Assembly: GCF_000383915.1 (NCBI RefSeq)
Contig: NZ_KB912942.1
Span: forward strand, 3,207,195-3,271,194
Origin: Amycolatopsis benzoatilytica AK 16/65
GTDB lineage: Bacteria; Actinomycetota; Actinomycetes; Mycobacteriales; Pseudonocardiaceae
Length of the DNA: 64,000 nucleotides
Reading direction: 5' to 3'
In this document: piece by piece, positions 33,916-43,774 of the stretch
Position numbering within the stretch: the stretch's first letter is position 1
Layout of the letters: each line of letters opens with the position of its first letter
Program-made: the position numbers and the translations under genes
Notes under the pieces: generated by a model
What the model was told of the DNA's origin: nothing
What the model saw: the letters and a program-made list of their open reading frames with translations, nothing else
Databases searched by the model: none

Positions 33916-35132
33916 CGCTTCTTCTTCCCCGCCGGCCGCTGCTTCGGGTGCCGCGCGGGGACGCCGGACGCCGCCGCGAGCGCCTTTTCCTTGCGGAGTT
34001 CGGCCGCCAGCTGGTCGTCGTCGTTGGCGTCGAAGCTGTCGTCGCCGGCTTCGCGCTTCGCGGCCTTCGCCCGGCGAGCCGCCACGCGCTCGGCCTGCTG
34101 CCGGTACTGCGGGTCGCGCATCTTGAAGTCGACCAGCAGCGGCGTCGCCAGTGCGACCGACGACAGGACACCGACCAAGGTGCCGGTGAGCTGCACCAGC
34201 GCCAGGTCCTGCAGTGTGCCCGAGCCGAGCAGGATGTACCCGACGATCAGCAGCCCGAGGATCGGCAGCAGCGCGATGAACGCGGTGTTGAACGACCGCA
34301 TCAGAGTCTGGTTCAGCGCCAGGTTCGCCGCCTCGGCGTAGGTCCGCCGCGACAGGCCGAGCAGTCCGCGGGTGTTCTCCCGGACCTTGTCGAACACCAC
34401 CACGGTGTCGTACAGCGAGAAGCCGAGGATGGTCAGCAGGCCGATCACCGTCGCCGGAGTGACCTCGAAGCCGACCAGCGAGTACACGCCCGCGGTAACC
34501 ACGATGTCGTGCAGCAGCGAGATCAGCGCGGCCAGCGCCATCCGCAAGTCGAAATAGATCGCCAGGAAGAGCACGACCGCGACGAGGAACACCGCGAGCG
34601 CGATCAGCGCCTGGCGGGAAATCTCGTTGCCCCAGGACGCGCTCACCGCGCTGTCGCTGATCGCCTGCTCGCTGGACTTGCCGTTGCTGCCGATCGGGCC
34701 CAGGTCCTCGAAGATCTGCTTCTTGACCTTGGCGACCTGGTCCGCGGTGAGCGCCTCGGAACGGGTCTGGATGGTCGAGGCCGCGCCCGCGCCGACGGTC
34801 TGGGTCGAGGCCGGGGCCTCGCCGAGGGCCGTGTGGAACGACTTGATCACCTGGTCCTGGGTGATCTGGCCGTGCGAGCCGTGCGCGGGCAGCTGGATCT
34901 GCGTGCCGCCCTCGAACTCGATGCCGATGTTGAAGCCGCGGAACACCATCGAGGCGAGGCACACCAGCACCAGCCCGACGAAGAACAGGTACCACTTCTT
35001 GCGCGAGCCGACGATGTCGACCGCGCCGGTGCCCACGTAGAGCCGGTGGAAGAAGCTTTCCTTCTTGCCCGCCGGCGCGGAGCTCGTGCCCGACGGCTGT
35101 TCGGCGTCTGTGCCCAGGTCTTCGATACCCAC
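33912..35132 (-). CDS. secF: Protein translocase subunit SecF
   Basis: 406 residues with six membrane helices and one large extracytoplasmic loop (about 75-165). FNIGIEFEGGTQIQL is the SecF signature, and LTILGFSLYDTVVVFDKVRE marks helices 4-5. It works with SecD to pull exported proteins using proton-motive force. GTG 35132 has GGAGG 6 bases upstream; only one base separates it from the secD stop. The C terminus is Lys/Arg/Ala-rich and extended. Confidence 0.96.
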   Translation of the reverse strand: MGIEDLGTDAEQPSGTSSAPAGKKESFFHRLYVGTGAVDIVGSRKKWYLFFVGLVLVCLASMVFRGFNIGIEFEGGTQIQLPAHGSHGQITQDQVIKSFHTALGEAPASTQTVGAGAASTIQTRSEALTADQVAKVKKQIFEDLGPIGSNGKSSEQAISDSAVSASWGNEISRQALIALAVFLVAVVLFLAIYFDLRMALAALISLLHDIVVTAGVYSLVGFEVTPATVIGLLTILGFSLYDTVVVFDKVRENTRGLLGLSRRTYAEAANLALNQTLMRSFNTAFIALLPILGLLIVGYILLGSGTLQDLALVQLTGTLVGVLSSVALATPLLVDFKMRDPQYRQQAERVAARRAKAAKREAGDDSFDANDDDQLAAELRKEKALAAASGVPARHPKQRPAGKKKR

Positions 35133-35133
35133 G

Positions 35134-36849
35134 TCAGGCCTCCTTCACGTTCGCGCGACGACCCGGAGCCGGACGCGTGGACTTGCGCTGGGCGCCCAGC
35201 TTCTGCACGGCGCCGAGGCCGAGGTTCTTCGGGTTGGACAGGAACTTCGACTTCGACGTGGACACCATCGCCACCAGCGGGTGGGTGACCAGGTAGACGA
35301 CCACCAGGTCGAGCACCGTGGACATGCCGAGGGTGAACGCGAAACCCTGCACGTCGCCGACCGCGATGATGTACAGGATGGCCGCGGCGAGGAAGCTGAC
35401 CGCGTCCGAGGCGAGGATCGTGCGCCGGGCGCGGGCCCAGCCGCGCGGCACCGCGGACCGGAACGACCTGCCCTCGCGGATCTCGTCTTTCAGCCGTTCG
35501 AAATAGATCACGAACGAGTCGGCGGTGATGCCGATCGCGATGATCAGGCCGGCGACGCCGGCGAGGTCGAGCGTGTAGCCGATCCAGCGGCCGAGCAGCA
35601 CCAGCACCGCGTACACGAGCAGGCCGGACATGATCAGCGACCAGATCGTCAGGATGCCGAGCAGCCGGTAGTAGAACAGGCAGTACACGAACACCACGAG
35701 CAGGCCGATCGCGCCGGCGATCAGGCCGGCTTCGAGCGAGGCAAGGCCGAGCGTCGCGGACACCGTGGTGGCGTCGGACGAGTCGAACGACAGCGGCAGC
35801 GAACCGTACTTGAGGATGTCCGCCAGGTTCTTGGCGTCGGCCTGAGTGAACTTGCCGCTGATCTGTGTGTTGCCGCCGAGGATCGCGTTCTGGACGGTCG
35901 GCGCCGACACCACGTCGGTGTCCAGCACGAACGCTGCCTGCTTGCCGACGTTGGCCGAGGTGAAATCGCCCCAGGCCTTGCTGCCCGCGCTCTTGAAGTT
36001 CAGGTCGACGACCCACTGCCCGTTCTGCTGGTTCAGGCCGGAGTTCGCGGACGCGATCTCAGTGCCGGGGATGATCTCCGGACCGAGCACATACTTGTTC
36101 GCGTCCTTGTCGCCGCAGGTGACCAGCGGCTGGTTCGGCAGGTCGTTGCCCTCCAGCGGGTCGGACACGTTCGGCGCGCACGTCAGCGCGGCCAGCGCCT
36201 TCTGCTGCGCGGCCTGCGCTGCTGCTGCTTCCTGCTGGTTCTTGGGGTCCTTCGGCACGAGCGCGGCCGCCTGGCGCAGCGCGCGGGCCTCCTCGATCGG
36301 GTTCTTGCCGTCGGCCGAGGCGGGCGCAGAGGGCGTCGCACTCGGCGGCTGCTGGGCCGGGGCACCGGCCGCTCCCCCGCCGCCGGCTGGCTTGCTGGGC
36401 GAGGTCGCCGGAGCGGACGGGCTGCCGGTCGCCGAGGGGGCACCGGACGCGGGCGGAGCGGCCGGAGTGTTCGGGACCGAAGTGATGACCTCGCGGATCC
36501 CGAGCTTCGCGGTGCGGCCGAGGTTCTTCGCCTCGTCGCCCTGCTCGCCCGGCACCGTGATCACGATGTTGTTGCCGTCGAGCAGCACCTCCGCGCCGCC
36601 GACACCGATCCCGTTCACCCGGGTCTCGATGATCTGGCGCGCCTGGTTCAGCGACTCTCGGGTGGGCTGGCCGCCGTCGGGCGTGCGCGCGGTGAGCGTG
36701 ACCCGGGTGCCGCCCTGCAGGTCGATGCCGAGTTTCGGCGTCGCTTTGCCGCCGCCGGTGAAGAACACCAAGGCGTACAGCACGACCACGATCAGGGCGA
36801 AGAAGGCGAGATAGCGTCCCGGGCGCAGATGCCCGGCCGATGGTGCCAC
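35134..36849 (-). CDS. secD: Protein translocase subunit SecD
   Basis: 571 residues. One N-terminal helix, the D1 motif KLGIDLQGGTRVTL, a large external domain, then five helices (LGLASLEAGLIAGAIGLLVV, AGVAGLIIAIGITADSFVIY). Inside the external domain, residues about 126-178 form a Pro/Ala/Ser/Gly-rich low-complexity insert, common in actinobacterial SecD but absent from E. coli. GTG 36849 with GAGGAGA upstream is preferred; an in-frame extension upstream lacks a ribosome site. Confidence 0.95.
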   Translation of the reverse strand: MAPSAGHLRPGRYLAFFALIVVVLYALVFFTGGGKATPKLGIDLQGGTRVTLTARTPDGGQPTRESLNQARQIIETRVNGIGVGGAEVLLDGNNIVITVPGEQGDEAKNLGRTAKLGIREVITSVPNTPAAPPASGAPSATGSPSAPATSPSKPAGGGGAAGAPAQQPPSATPSAPASADGKNPIEEARALRQAAALVPKDPKNQQEAAAAQAAQQKALAALTCAPNVSDPLEGNDLPNQPLVTCGDKDANKYVLGPEIIPGTEIASANSGLNQQNGQWVVDLNFKSAGSKAWGDFTSANVGKQAAFVLDTDVVSAPTVQNAILGGNTQISGKFTQADAKNLADILKYGSLPLSFDSSDATTVSATLGLASLEAGLIAGAIGLLVVFVYCLFYYRLLGILTIWSLIMSGLLVYAVLVLLGRWIGYTLDLAGVAGLIIAIGITADSFVIYFERLKDEIREGRSFRSAVPRGWARARRTILASDAVSFLAAAILYIIAVGDVQGFAFTLGMSTVLDLVVVYLVTHPLVAMVSTSKSKFLSNPKNLGLGAVQKLGAQRKSTRPAPGRRANVKEA

Positions 36850-36963
36850 GGTGCGTCGGTCTCCTCGAACTGGCACGGACTGGGTCGACCCCAACTGGTG
36901 CGGCGCGCGAACCGGAAGGGGTCCTCCGGACGCGGCTGGGCGTGAACTATGACGTCGAACACG

Positions 36964-36997
36964 CACGCAGCACCGAGACAGTACTCGGTGCTGCGTG
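36964..36997 (-). terminator. Perfect hairpin between yajC and secD
   Basis: 14-base perfect arms (CACGCAGCACCGAG and its complement) with a 6-base loop, 66 bases after the yajC stop and 115 bases before secD. There is no T run; it may be a partial terminator or attenuator separating yajC from secDF. Confidence 0.7.
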
Positions 36998-37063
36998 AGC
37001 CCTGCGTTCGCCCGTACCGACTTTCGTCGGCTGTGGGCGGTTCACTGCCCGGTGAGCGGGAAG

Positions 37064-37474
37064 CTACTTCTTCCCGTGCTCGAGCGGGGGCGCCACCTGC
37101 GCACCGGAGGTCTGGTTCTCCTCGGCGGAGATCGTCTCCTGCGCCGGGGCTTCGGCCGGAGTTTCGACGGCCGACGCGACGCCGGACTCCTCGGACTCCT
37201 CGGGCTCGACGGCCGGCTCGACCTTCTCGCGCACCGCGAGACGCAGCCAGGTGGTGACGAGGCCCGGCGCGATCTCGATGTCGATGGTGGTGTCGCCGGA
37301 AGCGTCGGCGACCGTGCCGTACAGACCGGAGGTGGTCATCACGCGGTCGCCCGGGGCGAGACCGTTCTGAAGCTCTTGCTGGGCAGCCTGCTGCTTCTTC
37401 TGCTTGCGGGTACCCATGACGAGCGGGACGGCCACCACGAGCAGCAGCAGCAGCGGCAGCAGCATTGAGTTCAT
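37064..37474 (-). CDS. yajC: Preprotein translocase accessory subunit YajC
   Basis: 136 residues. One N-terminal membrane helix (LLPLLLLLVVAVPLVMG), then RKQKKQQ and the YajC domain (GDRVMTTSGLYGTV, TTWLRLAVREKVEP). A long acidic Glu/Pro-rich tail follows. It associates with SecDF. ATG 37474 has GGAG 4 bases upstream. Confidence 0.94.
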   Translation of the reverse strand: MNSMLLPLLLLLVVAVPLVMGTRKQKKQQAAQQELQNGLAPGDRVMTTSGLYGTVADASGDTTIDIEIAPGLVTTWLRLAVREKVEPAVEPEESEESGVASAVETPAEAPAQETISAEENQTSGAQVAPPLEHGKK

Positions 37475-37595
37475 GATTCTCCATTCGACGGACGCCGGCG
37501 CACGCCGCCGAGGCCCGGTTTGGGACGGGTGTGCTCTTCTCGAGTGTGCCAGGTACCGGCGGAAACGCCACCACCCGGCCCGCCGTCGGCCCTCG

Positions 37596-38681
37596 TCAGG
37601 GCTGGTCGAACAGCGTCGGGCCGCCTGCTTCTGCGCGGCCTGCCTCGGGCGGCGGAACCAGTCCGAGGTGCTCCCACGCCGCCGCGGTCGCGACCCGGCC
37701 GCGCGGCGTCCGGGCGAGCATACCGGCTCTGACCAGGTACGGTTCGCACACTTCCTCGACCGTGGTGGCCTCCTCGCCGACCGCGACCGCGAGCGTCGAG
37801 ATGCCCACCGGTCCCCCGCCGAACGAGCGGGTCAGCGCGCCGAGCACGGCCCGGTCGAGCCGGTCCAGGCCCAGCTCGTCGACGTCGTAGACCTTCAGCG
37901 CGGCCTGCGCCACCTCCAGCGTCACCTTGCCGTCCGCCCGCACCTCGGCGTAGTCGCGGACCCGGCGCAGCAGCCGGTTGGCGATCCGGGGCGTGCCGCG
38001 CGAGCGGCCGGCGATCTCGGCGCAGCCGTCGCGGTCGATGTCGATGCCCAGGATGACCGCGGCGCGCCGGACGACCAGTTCGAGTTCGGCGGCGGAGTAG
38101 AACTCCATCTGGCCGGTGAAACCGAACCGGTCGCGCAGCGGACCGGTCAGCGAACCGGACCGGGTGGTGGCCCCGACCAGGGTGAACGGCGCGATCTCGA
38201 GCGGGATGCTGGTCGCGCCCGGGCCCTTGCCGACGACCACGTCGACCCGGAAGTCCTCCATCGCCAGGTACAGCATCTCCTCGGCGGGCCGGGCGATCCG
38301 GTGGATCTCGTCGATGAACAGGACGTCGCCGGGGGCCAGGTTGGACAGCATCGCGGCCAGGTCGCCCGCCCGCTCCAGCGCCGGGCCGGAGGTGATCCGG
38401 ATGGCCGCGCCCAGTTCGGCGGCGACGATCATCGCCATGCTCGTCTTGCCGAGGCCGGGCGGTCCGGACAGCAGCACGTGGTCCGGCGGCACGCCGCGCC
38501 GCCGGGCGCTTTCCAGGACCAGTTCCAGCTGCTCGCGAACGCGTTCCTGGCCGACGAACTCGTCCAGTTTGCGGGGCCGGAGGCTGGTTTCCAGGTCGCG
38601 TTCGCCGGTCTGGGCGAGCGCGGACAGCGTTTCGTCGTCGGCTTCGTAGCCGCCGGTGTCGAACTCGGTCACTTCGTTCAT
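37596..38681 (-). CDS. ruvB: Holliday junction branch-migration helicase RuvB
   Basis: 361 residues. An AAA+ motor with Walker [12 protein letters not shown], Walker [10 protein letters not shown], sensor [18 protein letters not shown] and the C-terminal winged helix ([17 protein letters not shown]). It drives branch migration with RuvA. The start lies 6 bases after the ruvA stop. Confidence 0.97.
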   Translation of the reverse strand: MNEVTEFDTGGYEADDETLSALAQTGERDLETSLRPRKLDEFVGQERVREQLELVLESARRRGVPPDHVLLSGPPGLGKTSMAMIVAAELGAAIRITSGPALERAGDLAAMLSNLAPGDVLFIDEIHRIARPAEEMLYLAMEDFRVDVVVGKGPGATSIPLEIAPFTLVGATTRSGSLTGPLRDRFGFTGQMEFYSAAELELVVRRAAVILGIDIDRDGCAEIAGRSRGTPRIANRLLRRVRDYAEVRADGKVTLEVAQAALKVYDVDELGLDRLDRAVLGALTRSFGGGPVGISTLAVAVGEEATTVEEVCEPYLVRAGMLARTPRGRVATAAAWEHLGLVPPPEAGRAEAGGPTLFDQP

Positions 38682-38687
38682 CGGCTG

Positions 38688-39284
38688 TTACCGCTTGCGG
38701 CCCAGCGCGGCCAGCGCCGCGCGCAGCACCGATGCCGTGGTGTGGCCGTCGCCGTCGGCGAGCACCCGGTCGACCGCCTGCTCGGCCTGCTTCGCCGCGA
38801 AACCCAGCCCGGCCAGCGCTTCCACCACCTCGCCGCGCAGCGCACCCGGCGCGGCGACGACCGGCGCGTCGCTGGTCGAGCCGAGCGCGGTGACCTTGTC
38901 CCGCAGTTCGAGGCTGAGCCGCTCGGCTCCCTTGCGGCCGATGCCGGGGACCTGGGTGAGCACGGTGATGTTGCCTTCGACCAGCGCGGCCCGCAGCTTG
39001 TCCGGCTCCAGCACGGCGAGCGTGGCGAGCGCGAGCCGCGGCCCGATCCCGGACACCGTCTGGAGCAGGCCGAACAGCTCGCGCGCGTCCTCGTCGGCGA
39101 ACCCGAACAGAGTCAGCGAGTCCTCGCGCACGACGAGCGCGGTGTGCAGCCGCGTCTGCTCGCCGCGGCGCAGCGTGGCCAGCGTCGCCGGGGTGGCCTG
39201 CACGGCGAAGCCGACCCCGCCGACCTCGACCACCACGTGGTCGAGCCCGACGGACAGCACTTCGCCGCGTACCGAGGAGATCAT
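38688..39284 (-). CDS. ruvA: Holliday junction branch-migration protein RuvA
   Basis: 198 residues. OB domain ([20 protein letters not shown]), helix-hairpin-helix pairs ([38 protein letters not shown]) and the C-terminal RuvB-contact domain. Binds the four-way junction as a tetramer. Its ATG overlaps the ruvC stop (ATGA). Confidence 0.96.
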   Translation of the reverse strand: MISSVRGEVLSVGLDHVVVEVGGVGFAVQATPATLATLRRGEQTRLHTALVVREDSLTLFGFADEDARELFGLLQTVSGIGPRLALATLAVLEPDKLRAALVEGNITVLTQVPGIGRKGAERLSLELRDKVTALGSTSDAPVVAAPGALRGEVVEALAGLGFAAKQAEQAVDRVLADGDGHTTASVLRAALAALGRKR

Positions 39285-39874
39285 CGTCGTGCTCCAGTTT
39301 CGTTCTGCTTCATCGCTTTTTTCGCCGCCGCGGCGAGCCGGGCCTGGTGCGCGCGGGCCAGTTCGGCGGCCCGCGCCTCGGCCTCGGCGAGCCGGACCCG
39401 CATCGGCTCCCGCCAGAGGTGGCAGATGGCGAGCGCGAGCGCGTCGGCGGCGTCCGCCGGATGCGGTTTGACCTCAAGCCCGAGCAGCCGCATGACCATG
39501 GTGGTGACCTGCGCTTTGTCCGCCCGGCCGGAGCCGGTGACGGCGGCCTTGACCTCGCTGGGCGTGTGGAAGACGACCGGCAGCCCGCGCCGGGCCGCGG
39601 CCAGCGCGACCACGCCGCCGACCTGCGCGGTGCCCATCGCGGTGCGCACGTTGTGCTGGGCGAAAACCCGCTCCACGGCGACCGCTTCGGGCCGGTACCG
39701 GTCGAGCCAGCGCTCCACCTCGTCGGCGACGCCGAGCAGCCGGCGGGCGAGATCGTCCTCGGGCGGGGTGCGCACGACGCCGACCGCGACCGGGCGCACC
39801 GAGCGGCCTTTGCCGCCGTCGACCACGCCGAGGCCGCACCTGGTCAGACCGGGGTCGACCCCGAGCACCCGCAC
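39281..39874 (-). CDS. ruvC: Holliday junction resolvase RuvC
   Basis: 197 residues. RNase H-like fold with acidic catalytic residues in [31 protein letters not shown] and [15 protein letters not shown]. It cleaves junctions in the RuvAB complex. The C-terminal extension rich in Ala/Arg is longer than in E. coli. GTG 39874 has GGAGGAG upstream. First gene of the coupled ruvCAB operon. Confidence 0.95.
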   Translation of the reverse strand: MRVLGVDPGLTRCGLGVVDGGKGRSVRPVAVGVVRTPPEDDLARRLLGVADEVERWLDRYRPEAVAVERVFAQHNVRTAMGTAQVGGVVALAAARRGLPVVFHTPSEVKAAVTGSGRADKAQVTTMVMRLLGLEVKPHPADAADALALAICHLWREPMRVRLAEAEARAAELARAHQARLAAAAKKAMKQNETGARR

Positions 39875-39976
39875 CGTTTCTCCTCCGCCCGCGCGAACAT
39901 TAGTTCGAGATGCAGGCTAACGGTCGGGGTCCGGCGTCTCGTGGACGGACACGCGAAACCTCGCGGCGAAACCCGG

Positions 39977-40498
39977 TCAGGGGCCGTCGACGCCGGGAGT
40001 CCAGCTCTCCGGGTCTCCGCTTTCGGTCAGCACCGGCTGCCACTGCGCGAAGCCTTCCGGAGCGCCCGGATGCCACGGGAACTGCCCTTCCGGGGTCGCG
40101 ACGATCATCTGCAGCGCCGGGAAGTCGCCGTCCGGGTAGACCAGGAACGCCGACCCGAAGTACTCCGGGTAGTGGCCTTTCGCGACCCGCTCGAACACCA
40201 CCGGCGCGCCGTCGAAGAAATCGTCGTAGCGACGGCCGACCTCGAAGATCTCGCCGTTGGCGGAGCGGTCGACGTAGGCGTCGAGCAGCACTGGGGCCAT
40301 CTGGTCGGGCAGCCCGACCACGACCGCCTCGGGGACGTTGTGCAGCGCCCACGCGCACGCGGTGAAGCAGTAGCCCGCGCCCTGGTCGTCGGCGGGCACG
40401 GCGATGACCGCGTTCCCCCGTTCCCGCGCCTGGGTTTCGATCCAGGCGATGAGGCTCTGCTCTTGCTCGGTGAGGGCGGAGGTCGTCACGGGCGACAT
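39977..40498 (-). CDS. DUF4262 family protein
   Basis: 173 residues. The DUF4262 pattern is visible (YCFTACAWALHNVPEAVVVG, DFPALQMIVATPEGQFPW). Function unknown; members are found in actinobacteria and proteobacteria. ATG 40498 (MSPVTTSALT) is used; no strong ribosome site. It lies between ruvC and yebC on the same strand but is probably its own unit. Confidence 0.78.
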   Translation of the reverse strand: MSPVTTSALTEQEQSLIAWIETQARERGNAVIAVPADDQGAGYCFTACAWALHNVPEAVVVGLPDQMAPVLLDAYVDRSANGEIFEVGRRYDDFFDGAPVVFERVAKGHYPEYFGSAFLVYPDGDFPALQMIVATPEGQFPWHPGAPEGFAQWQPVLTESGDPESWTPGVDGP

Positions 40499-40603
40499 TC
40501 TGCCCCACGCGCGCCCATGATCCCAGCCCCCGCGCCGGTCATTTTCCGCGGCATGCCAAGGATTCCGCGAATTCCCCTGCACCGCAACGGAATCCGCGAC
40601 GCA

Positions 40604-40642
40604 AAACGGCCGCGCCCGGGAACCCCGGCGGCGCGGCCGTTT
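40604..40642 (-). terminator. Terminator after yebC
   Basis: Perfect 13-base stem (AAACGGCCGCGCC, 40604-40616; complement 40630-40642), 13-base loop. It lies 89 bases after the yebC stop on the minus strand. Confidence 0.75.
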
Positions 40643-40730
40643 CGCTCTCGAATGGATCAGTCCACCGCGTCCGCGGCCTCGTCCGGCCCGCGGAATCCGG
40701 CGCGGTGCGCGGACGTCGCCATCGCCCCGG

Positions 40731-41486
40731 TCAGTCCACCGCGGCCATGACCTCGTCCGACACGTCGAAGTTCGCGTACACGTTCTGCACGTCGTCGCAG
40801 TCCTCGAGCGCGTCGATCAGCTTGAAGACCTTCTTCGCGCCGTCGACGTCGAGCGGCACGCTCACCGACGGCAGGAAGGTGAGCTCGGCCGACTCGTACT
40901 CGAACCCGGCCTCCTGCAGCGCCTTGCGCACCGGCACCAGGTCGGTGCCCTCGGAGACGATCTCGAAGTTCTCGTCGAGGTCGTTGACCTCCTCGGCCCC
41001 CGCGTCCAGGACGGCCATCAGGACGTCGTCCTCGCTGGCCCCCGCCTTGGGCATGATCACGACGCCCTTGCGGGTGAACATGTAGGCGACCGACCCCGGG
41101 TCGGCGAGGGAGCCGTTGTTGCGCGTGAGCGCGGTGCGGACCTCCATCGCGGCGCGGTTCTTGTTGTCGGTGAGGCACTCGATCAGCACCGCGACGCCGT
41201 TCGGGCCGTAGCCCTCGTACGTGATCGTCTGCCAGTCGGCGCCGCCCGCTTCCTCGCCGGCGCCGCGCTTGCGCGCGCGCTCGATGTTGTCCTGGGGGAC
41301 GGAGTTCTTCTTCGCCTTCTGAATGGCGTCGTACAGCGTCGGGTTGCCGTCGGGGTCTCCCCCGCCGGTCCCGGTGCGAGCGGCGACCTCGATGTTCTTG
41401 ATCAGCCGCGCGAAGAGCTTGCCCCGCTTGGCGTCGAGGTTCGCCTTCTTGTGCTTCGTCGTGGCCCACTTGGAGTGGCCGCTCAT
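40731..41486 (-). CDS. yebC: YebC/PmpR family protein
   Basis: 251 residues, standard length. [20 protein letters not shown] is the family N terminus and [11 protein letters not shown] follows. YebC proteins act as transcriptional regulators or, in some bacteria, help ribosomes through proline stretches. It sits between ruvCAB and pdxT, as in other actinobacteria. Confidence 0.95.
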   Translation of the reverse strand: MSGHSKWATTKHKKANLDAKRGKLFARLIKNIEVAARTGTGGGDPDGNPTLYDAIQKAKKNSVPQDNIERARKRGAGEEAGGADWQTITYEGYGPNGVAVLIECLTDNKNRAAMEVRTALTRNNGSLADPGSVAYMFTRKGVVIMPKAGASEDDVLMAVLDAGAEEVNDLDENFEIVSEGTDLVPVRKALQEAGFEYESAELTFLPSVSVPLDVDGAKKVFKLIDALEDCDDVQNVYANFDVSDEVMAAVD

Positions 41487-41547
41487 CTTTCCTCCATCTG
41501 TTCCCGCGGCCGCGTGCCTCCCGGAGCGGCCGCCGCAATCCTTTTGC

Positions 41548-42183
41548 TCAGGCTTCTCGCACGAGCTCGACGAACAGCCGGTGCACGCGCTCGTCCCGGG
41601 TGATCTCCGGGTGGAACGCCGTGGCCATCACCGCCCCCTGGCGGACGGCGACGATCCTATCCGCCCTCGGCCCGTCCGGCGGGTCGTCCGGGTCGGGCAC
41701 GGTGGCCAGCACCTCGACCCCGTCGCCCGCCTTCTCCACCCACGGGGCCCGGATGAACACCGCGTGCAGCGGACCGCCGGGCAGTCCGGCGAACGGGAGG
41801 TCCGCCTCGAACGAGTCGACCTGCCTGCCGAACGCGTTGCGCCGCACGATCACGTCGAGACCGCCGACCTGCTGCTGGTCCGGACGCCCGTCGAGCACTT
41901 GCCGGGCCAGCAGGATCATCCCCGCGCACGAGCCGAACGCGGGCAGACCGCCTGCGATCCGCTCGCGCAGCGGCTCGAGCAGCTCGAACGTCTCGAGCAG
42001 CCGAGACATCGTCGTGGACTCCCCGCCGGGCAGGACCAAGCCGTCCACTTCGGACAGCTCGGACGGGCGGCGCACCGAAACCGCGCGGGCGCCCGCGCTC
42101 TCCAGCATCGCGACGTGCTCGCGCACGGCGCCTTGCAGGGCGAGCACGCCGACCGCCGGCCGTGCTCCCGTAGCTGTCGCCAC
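41548..42183 (-). CDS. pdxT: Pyridoxal 5'-phosphate synthase glutaminase subunit PdxT
   Basis: 211 residues. A class I glutaminase: [29 protein letters not shown], the nucleophile elbow [10 protein letters not shown] with Cys86, and [12 protein letters not shown] with the catalytic His/Glu. It supplies ammonia to PdxS. GTG 42183 has GGGAGG upstream. Unusually it faces away from pdxS, sharing a 400-base gap, rather than following it in an operon. Confidence 0.95.
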   Translation of the reverse strand: MATATGARPAVGVLALQGAVREHVAMLESAGARAVSVRRPSELSEVDGLVLPGGESTTMSRLLETFELLEPLRERIAGGLPAFGSCAGMILLARQVLDGRPDQQQVGGLDVIVRRNAFGRQVDSFEADLPFAGLPGGPLHAVFIRAPWVEKAGDGVEVLATVPDPDDPPDGPRADRIVAVRQGAVMATAFHPEITRDERVHRLFVELVREA

Positions 42184-42583
42184 CAAACCTCCCGTGAGAC
42201 GTTCGCACCAGCTTAGGGGGGCCGACCGGTGCGCTTCCGGCCAGGTCAGGCGGGCGGCGCGGGGGCCGCCGACCACCCGGCCGGAGCTCCGGCGGCCGAC
42301 CCCGGGCCGGCACGAAGTGGACTGCTGAAATTCGTCACCAGTGGACACCTCGAAGGTGATCTCCACTGGCACCGGGCCGACGGGCTTCCGCTCCGCCGTT
42401 CCCGTTGTCCATGGTAGGCCGACCAGGAACGCACTGGTCAACGCTCCCCGACCGGAGAACCGATCGATTTCCGGCTCGAAAAGTGGCCTTCCGAGATACC
42501 TCGTCAATGGCCTGCCTCAGCGGTCCACCGGCGGCCTACCCTTGAGAGCAGGACCCATCCGTCTTCCGAGAAAGGCCCGCAAG
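42184..42583. promoter_or_regulatory. Divergent pdxT-pdxS control region with AGTGG boxes
   Basis: A 400-base gap without a gene. AGTGGAC occurs at 42316-42322 and 42340-42346 (24-base spacing) and as AGTGGA on the minus strand (42362-42367). AAAGTGGCCTT lies at 42480-42490, about 50 bases before a possible pdxS -10 (TACCCT, 42537-42542). These resemble the AAAGTGG-type sites bound by MocR-family PdxR in Corynebacterium (from memory). CCAGTGGA (42338-42345) and TCCACTGG (42362-42369), with an inner CACCT-CGA-AGGTG, also form a hairpin. Confidence 0.5.
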
Positions 42584-43495
42584 GTGTCGCAGCAGCAGAA
42601 CGCCGAACCCCAGACCGTCACCGGCACCGCGAAGGTGAAGCGCGGCATGGCGGAGATGCTCAAGGGCGGCGTGATCATGGACGTCGTCACCGCCGAGCAG
42701 GCGAAGATCGCCGAGGACGCCGGCGCGGTCGCGGTCATGGCGCTGGAGCGCGTGCCCGCGGACATCCGCGCGCAGGGCGGCGTCGCCCGGATGAGCGACC
42801 CGGACCTGATCGACGGCATCATCGAGGCGGTGTCGATCCCGGTGATGGCGAAGGCCCGGATCGGCCACTTCGTCGAGGCGCAGGTGCTCCAGGCGCTCGG
42901 CGTCGACTACATCGACGAGTCCGAGGTGCTCACCCCGGCCGACTACGCCAACCACATCGACAAGTGGGCGTTCACCGTGCCGTTCGTGTGCGGCGCGACC
43001 AACCTGGGCGAGGCCCTGCGCCGCATCACCGAAGGCGCGGCGATGATCCGCTCGAAGGGCGAGGCCGGCACCGGCGACGTCTCGAACGCGACCACCCACA
43101 TGCGCAAGATCCGCGGCGAGATCCGCCGCCTGCAGTCGCTGCCGGAGGACGAGCTGTTCGTCGCCGCGAAGGAGCTGCAGGCGCCGTACGAGCTGGTCAA
43201 GGAGGTCGCGGAGGCCGGCAAGCTGCCGGTCGTGCTGTTCACCGCGGGCGGCATCGCCACCCCGGCCGACGCGGCGATGATGATGCAGCTGGGCGCGGAG
43301 GGCGTGTTCGTCGGCTCGGGCATCTTCAAGTCCGGCAACCCGGCCCAGCGCGCCGAGGCGATCGTGAAGGCGACGACGTTCTTCGACGACCCGGACGTGC
43401 TGGCGAAGGTCTCGCGGGGTCTCGGCGAGGCGATGGTCGGGATCAACGTGGAAGAGCTGCCGGAGCCGCACCGGCTCGCCGAGCGCGGCTGGTAA
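42584..43495 (+). CDS. pdxS: Pyridoxal 5'-phosphate synthase lyase subunit PdxS
   Basis: 303 residues. A (beta/alpha)8 barrel that builds PLP from ribose 5-phosphate, glyceraldehyde 3-phosphate and ammonia. [39 protein letters not shown] and [15 protein letters not shown] carry the conserved lysines, and [20 protein letters not shown] binds phosphate. GTG 42584 with AAAGG upstream gives the normal N terminus. Confidence 0.97.
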   Translation: MSQQQNAEPQTVTGTAKVKRGMAEMLKGGVIMDVVTAEQAKIAEDAGAVAVMALERVPADIRAQGGVARMSDPDLIDGIIEAVSIPVMAKARIGHFVEAQVLQALGVDYIDESEVLTPADYANHIDKWAFTVPFVCGATNLGEALRRITEGAAMIRSKGEAGTGDVSNATTHMRKIRGEIRRLQSLPEDELFVAAKELQAPYELVKEVAEAGKLPVVLFTAGGIATPADAAMMMQLGAEGVFVGSGIFKSGNPAQRAEAIVKATTFFDDPDVLAKVSRGLGEAMVGINVEELPEPHRLAERGW

Positions 43496-43534
43496 CGAGC
43501 AGGCATTCGCCGCTGCCGCGGCGGCGTATTTCCG

Positions 43535-43572
43535 GACAACCGGCGAGGGGCCAGCGCCCCTCGCCGGTTGTC
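43535..43572 (+). terminator. Terminator after pdxS
   Basis: Perfect 17-base stem (43535-43551 with 43556-43572; core CCGGCGAGGGGC) and loop CAGC, 40 bases after the pdxS stop. Confidence 0.9.
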
Positions 43573-43694
43573 GCGTGGACGCCCGATTCTCGTCTGCGCG
43601 GCCCGTGCGCGAACGCCGGTCCCCTCGCATGAGTCACCGAGCGAAACGGGCAGCCGAACCCTTCGCCTCCCGGCGCGGATTCGCCGCAGCCGAC

Positions 43695-43719
43695 GGTTGC
43701 CCGGCGCGTTCGCGGGTAT
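43695..43719 (+). promoter_or_regulatory. Candidate SigB/SigF-type promoter (DUF998 gene)
   Basis: GGTT (43695-43698), 15-base spacer, GGGTAT (43714-43719), about 55 bases before ATG 43775. Confidence 0.55.
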
Positions 43720-43774
43720 CCGTCAGCGTGCAGTCGCGAACCGGGCTCAGGGAATCCCGCATCGAGGGGGCGCT

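Noticed and set aside
33916..34995. Long in-frame N-terminal extension of apt
   Set aside because: It is the secF coding region read in another frame; the TTG at 33915 gives the normal apt N terminus.
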